Shown: piece after piece, positions 16,434 to 24,631 of the stretch
Layout of the letters: each line of letters opens with the position of its first letter
Position numbering within the stretch: position 1 is the first letter of the stretch
Assembly (NCBI RefSeq): GCF_001592965.1
Contig: NZ_LRPC01000028.1
Coordinates: 744,001-808,000 of the forward strand
From: Roseivirga spongicola
GTDB lineage: Bacteria; Bacteroidota; Bacteroidia; Cytophagales; Cyclobacteriaceae
Length of the DNA stretch: 64,000 bases
Reading direction: 5' to 3'
The notes under the pieces: model-generated
Databases searched by the model: none
The model's input: the letters and a program-made list of their open reading frames with translations, nothing else
What the model was told of the DNA's origin: nothing
Position numbers and translations under genes: made by a program

Positions 16434-17213
16434 TTATGATGTAAACTTGGTACCAACGGTTTTACCTTCAACTATGTCAAGGATTACTCTTTCGCGCTTT
16501 CCGTTGGCAATAAATGTGGTAATATCTTTTGCTGCAGTACCTTGGGCAATCCTCAACTTAGATCGCATTCCTCCGCGACCTTCTCCTTCTCCTTTGCCAC
16601 TTTTTTGTATGTAATGATCTAGGTTATCTTCCACATCTACTTCTCTAATTATGTGGGTATGATCATCATCTGGATGTCCATTATACACACCATCTGTATC
16701 GGTTAACATAATGAGCATATCTGCATTAATTAGTTCGGCAATTAGACTAGCCAGCTCGTCATTATCGGTAAACATGGTATGCGAAACCGATGTGGCGTCA
16801 TCTTCATTGGCGATTGGAATAACTCCTTCAGACAATAGACCTTCATAACAGTTGATCATATTCTCTCTCCAAATCCCAGGATTGAAGTCGCGCTTGGTAG
16901 CGAGTACCTGCGCACACTTCATCCCATAATCATGAAATAATTCGTAGTAAGTCCTCATCATTCGAGGCTGACCTACCGATGAGAAAACCTGTCTTCTGGT
17001 AGCCTTGTCTTCTATACTACAGCTACCAAGCACTTCTTTACCAGCTATTGCCGATCCTGAAGAAATAAGCACTGCCATAATATCTTGCTCATAGAGCTCG
17101 GCAATTTGCTTTACAATCTCATGGATGATAGGTCTAACAATTCTATTATCCTTATTGGTAAGCACATTAGTACCTACCTTAATTACGACTCTTTTCTTTT
17201 CTGTTCTTTCCAA
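16434..17213 (-). CDS. proB: Glutamate 5-kinase, short form without PUA domain
   Basis: First step of proline synthesis: glutamate to gamma-glutamyl phosphate. 259 aa, the amino-acid-kinase domain only; the C-terminal PUA domain of the long forms is missing, as in many other bacteria. Motifs: VIKVGTNVLT, LISSGSAIAGKEVLG, NEDDATSVSHTMFTDND (substrate loop), MLTDTDGVYN, GRGGMRSKLRIAQ. No ATG is available near the N-terminus, so translation most likely starts at TTG 17213, 3 nt after the proC stop. This is an unusual start, probably helped by coupling. Confidence 0.93.
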   Translation of the reverse strand: MERTEKKRVVIKVGTNVLTNKDNRIVRPIIHEIVKQIAELYEQDIMAVLISSGSAIAGKEVLGSCSIEDKATRRQVFSSVGQPRMMRTYYELFHDYGMKCAQVLATKRDFNPGIWRENMINCYEGLLSEGVIPIANEDDATSVSHTMFTDNDELASLIAELINADMLIMLTDTDGVYNGHPDDDHTHIIREVDVEDNLDHYIQKSGKGEGEGRGGMRSKLRIAQGTAAKDITTFIANGKRERVILDIVEGKTVGTKFTS

Positions 17214-17216
17214 AAC

Positions 17217-18047
17217 TTATTTTTCAACTGCTTCTTGTTCTTCCACTTTACCTAGTTCTACTGCCCTATTAAAGGCTGCATAAGCTGCATCGTGAATCAA
17301 GTCTTTTACATTATTATCGTCCAAAGAATCTAGTGCTGCCTGAGTAGTTCCGCCTTTAGAGGCCACTCTCTTCATCCACCCATTAGGCGATAACTTATTT
17401 TTATTGAAGAGTTCAATGGCTCCTTCGAAAGTCGAACTAACCAATACCTTAGAGTCATTATCTGAAAAGCCCATACTTTTAGCGGCTTCCATCATAGACT
17501 CCATAAAATAAAATACGTAGGCAGGCCCACTGCCTGAAATACCCGTTGAGGCATCGATAAACATTTGAGAATCAACCCGTACCGATTTCCCTGTAGAATT
17601 CAATAAATCTTCTACCATCCATAATTCAATTCTAGAAATCTCTGGTGCTGCCAGGTAAGAAGTCATACCCTTACCTACCTGCGCAGGCAAATTAGGCATT
17701 GCCCTAACTACCTTCTTAATTCCTAGACCTTGCTGAATGGTTTCGATGGTAACACCCGCCATAATGGAGATCACTAATTTCTGATCATCCATCATTTCTA
17801 TCATTTCTGACATTAAACCATCATTGTGATAAGGCTTAACTGCCAAGAAAATGATGTCTACAAATGGCAAAGATTCTTCTAAGGTGTCGGCCACTTCAAA
17901 GCCATCATCTGCTTTTTTCAGTGCATCTCTTAAGTCGGCAGACTTATCGTACACCAATAAGTCTTCTCTTTCTAAATAGCCCGACTTAGCTATTGATTTA
18001 GCATACGTGAGACCCATATTACCGGCCCCGATAACTAATACTTTCAT
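17217..18047 (-). CDS. proC: Pyrroline-5-carboxylate reductase
   Basis: Last step of proline synthesis. 276 aa, with the Rossmann NAD(P) motif VIGAGNMG at the N-terminus, SIMAGVTIETI, MPNLPAQVGKGMT, and the conserved catalytic-domain blocks GISGSGPAYVF and GGTTQAALD. First gene of the operon, giving a complete glutamate-to-proline pathway in one transcript. The operon promoter must lie in 18048-18491, but I could not pin it down. Confidence 0.95.
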   Translation of the reverse strand: MKVLVIGAGNMGLTYAKSIAKSGYLEREDLLVYDKSADLRDALKKADDGFEVADTLEESLPFVDIIFLAVKPYHNDGLMSEMIEMMDDQKLVISIMAGVTIETIQQGLGIKKVVRAMPNLPAQVGKGMTSYLAAPEISRIELWMVEDLLNSTGKSVRVDSQMFIDASTGISGSGPAYVFYFMESMMEAAKSMGFSDNDSKVLVSSTFEGAIELFNKNKLSPNGWMKRVASKGGTTQAALDSLDDNNVKDLIHDAAYAAFNRAVELGKVEEQEAVEK

Positions 18048-18491
18048 GATTATTTATGATTAAAATGATTGGATTGCATGACAATAGTTTCCAACCCGAG
18101 ATGTATATAAATCACGGGGAAGCGAAACTCATATCTAAAGCACCTTAGCTTTTAAAGGAACATTTGGCCAGAAACAGGCCCGTAGGATGAGACAAGATAC
18201 TATCTTTTGGATGCGTATTCTTTTCTGCGTAGCTCATAACACTAATAAAACACTATGACGGCAGATAGGTTCATATTATTTTCAAAAATCCTGAAAACGA
18301 TTGAAATTGAACCACTTACCCGTTGAAACTCATAATTTATAGCTCAGTACACCTAGAATTTACCTACAAATCAATGGCTTTACCTAATTCGCTGGCTTAA
18401 CCTGTATTGATTTAAACTGAAATAGCGAACCTTGCTCAGTGATGTTCATACTTACAGCTTCATTCATTATCTTGGAGCAAAACCTATAACT
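18048..18491. other. Divergent intergenic region between proC and the DUF1080 gene
   Basis: 444 bp with no gene. It must hold the promoters for the proline operon (-) and the DUF1080 lipoprotein (+). The only clear symmetry is AAATCAAT (18368-18375) with ATTGATTT (18406-18413), an inverted pair 30 bp apart that could be an operator. A partial repeat of GGCTT(T/A)ACCT occurs between them. No tRNA or known RNA recognised. Confidence 0.4.
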
Positions 18492-19232
18492 ATGAAATTG
18501 AAAGCATTTTATTTTTTATTGAGCGCGCTGGTATTGGTTAGTTGTGGTGGTGAAAAGAAAGATTCGGCCACAGAAACCAATGAAACTACGGAAGAAACAC
18601 CTGAATGGGTAAGCTTATTCGATGGTGAAACTTTTAATGGCTGGAAAACCTATGGTCAAGACACTATGTCTGATTCTTGGTCAATTGTAGATGGAGCTAT
18701 TGCCTGTAACGCAGGAATTGGCGAAGAAAACGTTGGCTTCGATATTGGCTCTCTTGTTACTACTTCAACCTATGGTAACTTCGAATTTGAATTGGAATAC
18801 AAAATTGCGAAAGGTGGCAACAGTGGAATTTTCTACCACGTGGTAGAATCTGAAGAATATGGAACTGACTATACAACAGGTCCTGAATATCAGGTGCTAG
18901 ACGATGAATTCTCTAGATCTGAAGCCGAGCCATACAAGATGGTAGCCTCTAACTATGCTATGCATGCCCCATCTGAATCAAAAAAGCCAAATCCTCATAT
19001 GGAATGGAATCAGGTGAAAATCATCTATAACAATGGCCATGTTGAGCACTGGTTAAATGGTGAAAAGGTGTTAGAGTTTGAAGAAGGTTCTGCCGATTGG
19101 TTAGCTAAGAAAGCAGCTGGCAAATGGGCTAATTCGGATACTTACGCTAAGTATAAGGAAGGAGCCTTTAGTTTTCAGAACCATGGAGATGAAGTTCATT
19201 TTAGAAATATTCGAGTTAAAGAGCTGAAATAA
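18492..19232 (+). CDS. Lipoprotein with DUF1080 / 3-keto-disaccharide hydrolase domain
   Basis: 246 aa from the ATG at 18492. The upstream in-frame TTG at 18432 is rejected because it would push the lipoprotein signal inward. The lipobox is LVLVSC (Cys about residue 18). The domain begins WVSLFDGETFNGWKTYG and continues with FEFELEYKIAKGGNSGIFYHV, EYQVLDDEF, WNQVKIIYNNGHVEHWLNGE and FSFQNHGDEVHFRNIRVKEL, all DUF1080 hallmarks of a concanavalin-like jelly roll. Members studied elsewhere act on 3-keto sugars; others only bind glycans. Followed by inverted-repeat element copy 2. Confidence 0.9.
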   Translation: MKLKAFYFLLSALVLVSCGGEKKDSATETNETTEETPEWVSLFDGETFNGWKTYGQDTMSDSWSIVDGAIACNAGIGEENVGFDIGSLVTTSTYGNFEFELEYKIAKGGNSGIFYHVVESEEYGTDYTTGPEYQVLDDEFSRSEAEPYKMVASNYAMHAPSESKKPNPHMEWNQVKIIYNNGHVEHWLNGEKVLEFEEGSADWLAKKAAGKWANSDTYAKYKEGAFSFQNHGDEVHFRNIRVKELK

Positions 19233-19240
19233 TTGAAGCT

Positions 19241-19385
19241 AGGCTGTTTCAAAAGCTAACTGTCATTCGCGACTTCGTTCCGATATATAGGGAGTGAATC
19301 TTGCCCTACTGGCTTTATAGGCCGAACGAGATTCCTAGCGAAGCTGGATAAATGACGAAAGTAGTAGCATTTGAGACAGCCTCTT
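19241..19385. repeat. Intergenic inverted-repeat element, copy 2
   Basis: Left end AGGCTGTTTCAAAAGCTAAC, right end the reverse complement of GAGGCTGTCTCAAATGCTAC. Inner arms GTCATTC and GAATGAC-like (ATGACGAAAG) are conserved with the other copies. It begins 9 nt after the DUF1080 stop and ends 12 nt before the truA ATG, with TTGTTTTT at its right edge. If it terminates transcription, little room is left for a separate truA promoter. Confidence 0.8.
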
Positions 19386-19397
19386 GTTTTTCCATCT

Positions 19398-20183
19398 ATG
19401 AAGGCCAATTTTTACTACATAGTACACATACAATACCTCGGCTATCGGTTTCATGGCTGGGCCAAGCAGCCTAACGTAAAAACCGTACATTATATGATAG
19501 ACCGAACCCTCACTTTTGTGATGGGACAGCAATGGTTTAAAACCTTAGGAGCAAGCAGAACCGATGCGATGGTTTCTGCTAACCATGCGGCCTTCGAGCT
19601 CTTTTTAAAAGAACCAATTGAAGACATATCTGAGTTTACAGCTTTATTCAACAAGAATCTCCCTCCTGATATTAAAGTTCTTAAAATAGAAGAGACAGAT
19701 AGGCACTTTAATATTATAAACACCCCTAAACAGAAAGAATACATCTATCTATTTTCATTCGGGCAAAAAGCCCACCCATTCTCCTCTCCTTTCATCAGCA
19801 CTTTTTTAGATAAGCTAGACTTAGAGCTTATGAAGCAAGGTGCAAAAGTTTTTGAGGGTAATCATGACTTTAGAGCTTACACTAAAAAACCTGCTCAAGA
19901 GAAAGTTACTACCAGATTGATTGAAAGGTCTGAGATTGTTCGGAATGAATATCATCAAGCGAGCTTCTTTCCTAGTCCATCTTATGCCTATGTGGTGCAG
20001 GGCAAAGGCTTTATGCGCAACCAAATCCGTATGATGATGGGACAACTAATCAGACTAGGAAGAAACGAAATCGATTTAGACTATTTAGAATCGAGCTTAA
20101 AAACTGGCTTTCCAGATCACCTAAGTTTAGTGGCTCCCGCCTCTGGTTTAGTCCTTAATCGGGTGGAGTTTCAAGAAGGCTAG
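19398..20183 (+). CDS. truA: tRNA pseudouridine synthase, TruA family (divergent)
   Basis: 261 aa from the ATG at 19398. The catalytic aspartate is in GASRTDAMVSANHAAF, aligning with the TruA motif RTDAGVHA but with MVSA in place of GVHA. Other TruA features: YLGYRFHGWAKQPN near the N-terminus, LPPDIKVL, FEGNHDFRAYTK, and GKGFMRNQIRMMMGQLIRLG. TruA modifies U38-U40 of tRNA anticodon arms; the altered loop suggests a paralogue that may have a different target. The symbol is given on family grounds. Confidence 0.8.
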   Translation: MKANFYYIVHIQYLGYRFHGWAKQPNVKTVHYMIDRTLTFVMGQQWFKTLGASRTDAMVSANHAAFELFLKEPIEDISEFTALFNKNLPPDIKVLKIEETDRHFNIINTPKQKEYIYLFSFGQKAHPFSSPFISTFLDKLDLELMKQGAKVFEGNHDFRAYTKKPAQEKVTTRLIERSEIVRNEYHQASFFPSPSYAYVVQGKGFMRNQIRMMMGQLIRLGRNEIDLDYLESSLKTGFPDHLSLVAPASGLVLNRVEFQEG

Positions 20184-20261
20184 GCTTCAAAATTACCTTC
20201 TCATGACCACTCAGAGAGCCTGGAGAATAACTTATTACAAGACACAACTTGCTTTACACTT

Positions 20262-20287
20262 ATATTATTTACATTATTGTATAATAT
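20262..20287 (+). promoter_or_regulatory. Possible PadR autoregulatory operator
   Basis: ATATTAT (20262-20268) and ATAATAT (20281-20287) form a 7-bp inverted repeat spaced by 12 bp, which overlaps the PadR start codon. PadR regulators often repress their own operon through AT-rich dyads, but the context is AT-rich and chance is possible. Confidence 0.3.
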
Positions 20288-20624
20288 GAAACGAGTTGGA
20301 ATTGGTGAATTCGAAGAGCTAGTACTCTTAACCATATGTGTTCTGGAGAACGATGCATATGCCTTAGACATTAAAGACGAGGTTGAAAACAGAACAAACA
20401 GACGAATGAATATTAGCGCCATTCATACCACACTGTATAGAATGGAAGATAAAGGCCTTTTACAATCGAAACTAGGAGAAGCAAGTCAAGTGAGAGGCGG
20501 TAAGAGAAAACGTTTATTCTCAGTTACGTCATTCGGTTTAAAATCACTGGCGGAAGTACACGAAACCCGATCTCGTCTCTGGAGTGACATTCCGGCCAAT
20601 ATTCTTAAATCACTGCACACATGA
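20286..20624 (+). CDS. PadR family transcriptional regulator
   Basis: 112 aa from the ATG at 20286. A winged helix of PadR type: GEFEELVLLTICVLENDAYA, then ISAIHTTLYRMEDKGLLQSK (recognition helix), then the wing GGKRKRLFSVTSFGLKSL. The short C-terminal helix suits dimerisation. The ATGA overlap (4 bp) with the downstream permease gene indicates that it controls this transporter operon. PadR-permease pairs of this type are common in Bacteroidota. Confidence 0.9.
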   Translation: MKRVGIGEFEELVLLTICVLENDAYALDIKDEVENRTNRRMNISAIHTTLYRMEDKGLLQSKLGEASQVRGGKRKRLFSVTSFGLKSLAEVHETRSRLWSDIPANILKSLHT

Positions 20625-23209
20625 AACAACCAACTCCCCCTCGTCTATTCCAGAAGCTTCTCTCTAAGATGTTCTCCAATTCCACTATGGAAGAACTGGA
20701 AGGCGACCTATTGGACGACTTTCAGCGAAACCATGTGAAATACGGTTCCCTTCGAGCAAAAATCTACTTTATGCTCGATGTAGTAAGACTGACAAGATTA
20801 GTCCCCAGAAGCAGAAGAACCACACAAAACTCAAAAACCATGAATAACCTATTCCTATTCAACCTCAAGTACAGCCTTCGGTCAATTAAGAAGCATAGAG
20901 TCTATCAATCTCTCAACATTGCCTCTCTAACTCTTGGGTTCACTTGCTTCAGCTTGATCTATTTGTTTGTATATGACCAACATCAAAAAGACTCATTTCT
21001 ATCAAATCCCGAAAGTATTGTTGGCTTGAATGTGATTCATGAGGGCAAGGAAGGCATAGGAATTCATACAGGGATTCCGCACTTGTTAAAGAAAGACATC
21101 CCGGAAATAGAAAAAGTATCTCGGATGAATTCCATGATAATGGAGGTAAGCACCACCGGAAGCCAAGAAAGTTTTACTGAGAGCGTACTATCCGTAGAGC
21201 CAGACTTCATGGACATATTCCAGATAGAAACTGTTTTAGGAGAAAGGTTTCCGAAGGAAGCCGGCACGGTTTTGATCTCTGAAGAAATGGCAATTAAACT
21301 TTTCACTTCCGCGGAAGAGGCAATGGGCAAGGAGATAACACTCACATTTAATAATAAACCAAGCAAAAAACATATTGCAGGAATTACCCGAAATCTTCCG
21401 GTCAACTCAAGTTATTCAGCGCAAATCATTGGCCAACCAGGTAATTATCAAAAGCATTCCGATTTGAATGGGATGGTTACGGTATCACTAGCTGCTTTTT
21501 TTAAGCTAATGGAAGGTACAGACAGAACGGAGTTGGCTAACAGGATACCTGAGACTTTAAAGGCCTATACAGAAAGAACAAGTATTCTGAATACAGAATA
21601 CAAATTCAGAACCTTGGAAGAAATAAGGAAAAACCCTCAAATCGCGCACAACTTTATACAGTCAGTAGATGCTCAAACGCTCCTTATTTTCAAAATTGTT
21701 GGGTTTGTAATTCTGCTGTTGGCCATTGGCAATTATGTAAATCTTAGCACCGCACTTACTCTAAAAAGAACCCAGGAGGTGGGTATTAAACATGCGATGG
21801 GTGCTTCCAGAAAAAACTTAATGAGTCAGTTATTAACCGAATCATTTATTGTTGGGGGCATTTCGGTACTGTTCTCCCTGTTATTAGTACTTGCTCTTCT
21901 ACCCACCATAGAAACCTATATAGGGCTAGAAATTGGAATGGAGCTCCAATCAAGGTATTGGCTCATCATAATCAGCATACTAAGTCTAATGGCATTGGTT
22001 ATCCTCACTTCCCTTTACCCTGCCATATTGTTCTCAACCACTAAAATGAGCACTTTTCTCAAAGGAAAGGCTTCTAATTCACCTAAAAGCCAGTGGGTAA
22101 GAAGTAGCCTAATGGTGCTTCAATTCGCTATTTCTACTTTCTTGATTGTGGGGAGTTTCACATTCTTAAAACAACTGAGATTCATTAACAGAAGCCACAA
22201 TTTGAACAAACTGGAAAATGTAATTATAGTTAAGGGGGATATTGGAAACCAGAAAAGTATAATTGCCCAGAAGTTAAATTCCCTTCCAGAAATAGACCTA
22301 ATTAGTTTCTCCTCATTTATACCTGGACCAGCAGACAATGGCGTGCGCGGATTGGGCACTAGTGACTTTAAAAGCTCATTCGACCTGTACATTATAGATA
22401 CCCAATTTTTGGAGATAATGGGACTAAGGATCACCGAAGGTCAGGACTTCTTTAGGGACGACAGAAATAAAACGCACCATGTGCTGGTCAATCAAGCCAT
22501 GATTGAAAATATAAAAGAAGGTCACCCGTTAGGTCAGGAATATAAGTTGTATGGTGAGGTGCCAAGTCAGGTGATAGGTATTGTTGAGGATTTTCCAGTT
22601 GGCTCAATAAAATCAGAGATTGAACCTGCCATGTATATGCAGGCAGAAGTAAATGAACAGCTACCCAATACCATTAAAAAGCTAGCTATCCGACTGAACA
22701 CAAACAATCCATCGGAGGCAATTAAGAAAATAGAATCTGCCTGGTTAGAAGTATTTCCAGACCAACCATTCGAAGCCGAATTTATTGACGACAGAATTGC
22801 TAAAGTTTATACAGATGAACTTAAAATGGGGCAACTATTCGGCATTTTCACGGGAGTAGCCATTCTCATTTCCTGTCTTGGTTTGGTTGGCCTTCTCACT
22901 TACCTAATTCAGACTAAAATGAAGGAAATAGGAATTAGAAAGGTATTAGGGGCTAGTTTTTCGACTTTGGCCAGACTACTAACTCTAAATATTTGGAAGG
23001 TATTGGCATTGGCTAGCATTATCTCCTTTCCTCTCTCCTATTACTTCTTAGAAGACTGGCTAACTTCCTTTGTTTATAGAACCGAAATATCTGCTGAACT
23101 CTTTGTGATGACTCTAGCCTTCTTCGTGTTAATTGTGGGAATTACGGTCTTCTGGCAGATTAGAAATGCGGTCAGAGTCAATCCAACCGAGGTATTGAGA
23201 AATGAATAA
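20621..23209 (+). CDS. FtsX/MacB-type ABC transporter permease with N-terminal prefix domain
   Basis: 862 aa. Residues 1-75 are a soluble prefix (LEGDLLDDFQRNHVKYG) of the kind found when these genes follow a PadR gene. A first FtsX half follows (NLKYSLRSIKKHRVYQSLNI, TM1 about 92-112), then a large periplasmic MacB-like region, three TM helices around residues 360-480 (KRTQEVGIKHAMGASRKNL marks the cytoplasmic loop), a second MacB-like domain, and a final TM set with KEIGIRKVLGASFSTL. No ATPase gene is adjacent, so it must be encoded elsewhere. Probable mechanotransmission or export role. Confidence 0.9.
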   Translation: MKQPTPPRLFQKLLSKMFSNSTMEELEGDLLDDFQRNHVKYGSLRAKIYFMLDVVRLTRLVPRSRRTTQNSKTMNNLFLFNLKYSLRSIKKHRVYQSLNIASLTLGFTCFSLIYLFVYDQHQKDSFLSNPESIVGLNVIHEGKEGIGIHTGIPHLLKKDIPEIEKVSRMNSMIMEVSTTGSQESFTESVLSVEPDFMDIFQIETVLGERFPKEAGTVLISEEMAIKLFTSAEEAMGKEITLTFNNKPSKKHIAGITRNLPVNSSYSAQIIGQPGNYQKHSDLNGMVTVSLAAFFKLMEGTDRTELANRIPETLKAYTERTSILNTEYKFRTLEEIRKNPQIAHNFIQSVDAQTLLIFKIVGFVILLLAIGNYVNLSTALTLKRTQEVGIKHAMGASRKNLMSQLLTESFIVGGISVLFSLLLVLALLPTIETYIGLEIGMELQSRYWLIIISILSLMALVILTSLYPAILFSTTKMSTFLKGKASNSPKSQWVRSSLMVLQFAISTFLIVGSFTFLKQLRFINRSHNLNKLENVIIVKGDIGNQKSIIAQKLNSLPEIDLISFSSFIPGPADNGVRGLGTSDFKSSFDLYIIDTQFLEIMGLRITEGQDFFRDDRNKTHHVLVNQAMIENIKEGHPLGQEYKLYGEVPSQVIGIVEDFPVGSIKSEIEPAMYMQAEVNEQLPNTIKKLAIRLNTNNPSEAIKKIESAWLEVFPDQPFEAEFIDDRIAKVYTDELKMGQLFGIFTGVAILISCLGLVGLLTYLIQTKMKEIGIRKVLGASFSTLARLLTLNIWKVLALASIISFPLSYYFLEDWLTSFVYRTEISAELFVMTLAFFVLIVGITVFWQIRNAVRVNPTEVLRNE

Positions 23210-23232
23210 AGCGCCTCAAGAGCGCTTTATCC
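23208..23232 (+). terminator. Intrinsic terminator after the permease
   Basis: AAAGCGC (23208-23214) and GCGCTTT (23222-23228) form a 7-bp stem with a 7-nt loop, overlapping the permease stop. The tail is only moderately T-rich. Confidence 0.55.
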
Positions 23233-23234
23233 TC

Positions 23235-23460
23235 TCTTCTTGAACAGAACAAAAAGAATCAAAACAGTCTAACCCAATTATTTCACTTCTTTATCACGTG
23301 TACCCAGCCATCGATAAAGTCTCCGCTAGACCTTAGCTCAAGCATGGTTGAAATAGCCTCTGCTCTATCCTCAAATTAAAGGACATACACATAGTCGTAT
23401 CCGCGCAACTCATAGCTGTAAATACCTGCTTTAGGATACGATTCCTTCAGTTTTTCTATC
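23235..23460 (-). pseudogene. Truncated 3' remnant of the porP/sprF-SPOR gene (direct-repeat copy A)
   Basis: This stretch aligns without gaps to 31304-31529 (offset 8069) with about 16 mismatches in 226 bp. On the minus strand it encodes a decayed copy of the last ~59 residues of the SPOR-like domain, ending GWVHVIKK and a stop at 23283. A TAA at 23376-23378 replaces the Gln codon of LQF in the intact gene, and the similarity stops abruptly at 23460, so no start exists. It lies in the same orientation as the intact gene. I interpret it as the displaced 3' end left when the intervening block was inserted. Confidence 0.85.
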
Positions 23461-23542
23461 TAGGAATAGTATAACTAAGCAGGAAAAGTGATAGTAATTA
23501 TAAACTCAATAGGTAAGTTCACTCCGTTAATTAGCCTGTTAA

Positions 23543-23573
23543 CGTACATTAAAAAGTGGTTGGCGCACATTAA
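23543..23573 (+). promoter_or_regulatory. Candidate operator: paired direct repeat upstream of the four-gene module
   Basis: CGTACATTAA (23543-23552) and CGCACATTAA (23564-23573) match at 9 of 10 bases with a 21-bp period, two helical turns, so both would face the same side of DNA. They lie about 55 bp before the ATG at 23628. The geometry resembles LytTR-type sites, but the regulator is unknown. Confidence 0.35.
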
Positions 23574-23627
23574 CACTTCGAGCTTTTAGTTTCTGGATAA
23601 GTTCACTTCACACACCATATACCAGAA

Positions 23628-24629
23628 ATGTCTGACGAGAACCACACACAGTCTATTGAAGCTTCCAAACTACTACAAAAAGTCTGCGGAGAAACCATTA
23701 CTCTTCCTGAAGGGTTTCCGGCTGTCACGCTCTTAACGCTTGACGCCCATGTTGACCTTGAGAAAAAGGAGTTTTCATTTTCAGCCACTGGTGATTTCTC
23801 TTGGTCTCCATTGGGAGAAGCCTATGTTATTAACGCAACGGCTAGCTTTCAGATCTCACGAAATAATGGGGTCAATCAAATCCTAATTCATGTGAATTCA
23901 AAAGAAGATGAGACAATCAATTTTGTGGGAGTAGTCAAAATGCACTCTTTGGGCTTTCGCTACACACATTCCAATGGTGATTGGCAGATGTACGGAAAGC
24001 TAATGACTCAAATAGAAGGTCGGGACTTTGCCACCAAGGCAGAGCTCAAACAAGCCGAAAAAACTAGAAAGATTAAAATAACCTCTCTGGTTGACTCAGA
24101 TAAAGAAGAAGTCTTAAAAATTCAGAACTTCCAATTAAACAAAATCAAGGTCGATATGACACTTGATATTTCGAAATCATTGATTGAAGGTGGATTCAAC
24201 GCCAGCACTACTATAGCTGGAGTTAAAGGAGAGATTGTGAGTCAGTTCGATACTGGTCAAAGACTATGGAACACTACTATTTCCTTAACCGAAGACCAAG
24301 AAATACTCCTGAGTCAATTGCTTACTGAAATCGATAAGGGTTTGACTATACCTGTGCATGGCCTAGACTTTCGCTTAACTAAGGTTAAAATAAAAGTGAG
24401 TAACCAAAGTCTTGATATCGATAGCCTTTTAACTACCAATTATACGCTTCCAGGCTTCAATACAAAGGTAAAACTCGACATGCAAGGTGCAATCACCTAT
24501 TTATTATCGCTAAAACAACTTCAAGGCAACATAAGCGGTATTGCTCACTTTGATGACATGACTTTGGGTGCAATGCTCGACTTAACAAAGAAAGAGCTTT
24601 CCATGAACCTTCCGCAAAAAGCCAAATAG
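23628..24629 (+). CDS. Unrecognised beta-rich protein, paralogous to the N-terminus of the downstream giant
   Basis: 333 aa, no signal peptide or membrane helix, so probably cytoplasmic or exported by an unusual route. The N-terminus (ASKLLQKVCG, HVDLEKKEFSFSATGDFSW, SPLG) aligns with the start of the 1923-aa protein encoded next (LSKLLEKVTG, HINLEQNSFSLQAQSSFSW, SPFG). The similarity continues through LKIQNFQLNKIKVDMTLDI, matching LKISSFELNTAKFDLELDL. The pattern is amphipathic beta strands of 8-12 residues separated by turns. No known family recognised. First of four co-directional genes, separated from the next by 2 nt. Confidence 0.75.
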   Translation: MSDENHTQSIEASKLLQKVCGETITLPEGFPAVTLLTLDAHVDLEKKEFSFSATGDFSWSPLGEAYVINATASFQISRNNGVNQILIHVNSKEDETINFVGVVKMHSLGFRYTHSNGDWQMYGKLMTQIEGRDFATKAELKQAEKTRKIKITSLVDSDKEEVLKIQNFQLNKIKVDMTLDISKSLIEGGFNASTTIAGVKGEIVSQFDTGQRLWNTTISLTEDQEILLSQLLTEIDKGLTIPVHGLDFRLTKVKIKVSNQSLDIDSLLTTNYTLPGFNTKVKLDMQGAITYLLSLKQLQGNISGIAHFDDMTLGAMLDLTKKELSMNLPQKAK

Positions 24630-24631
24630 TC

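Noticed and set aside
15224-16471. Longer proA from TTG 16471
   Set aside because: It would overlap proB by 38 bp, and the extra 16 residues do not look like ProA; ATG 16423 is 10 bp after the proB stop.
18432-18491. N-terminal extension of the DUF1080 lipoprotein
   Set aside because: Starts with TTG and would bury the lipobox signal; ATG 18492 fits exactly.
23235-23460. A functional small gene in this interval
   Set aside because: It is a copy of another gene's 3' end with an in-frame stop and no start.
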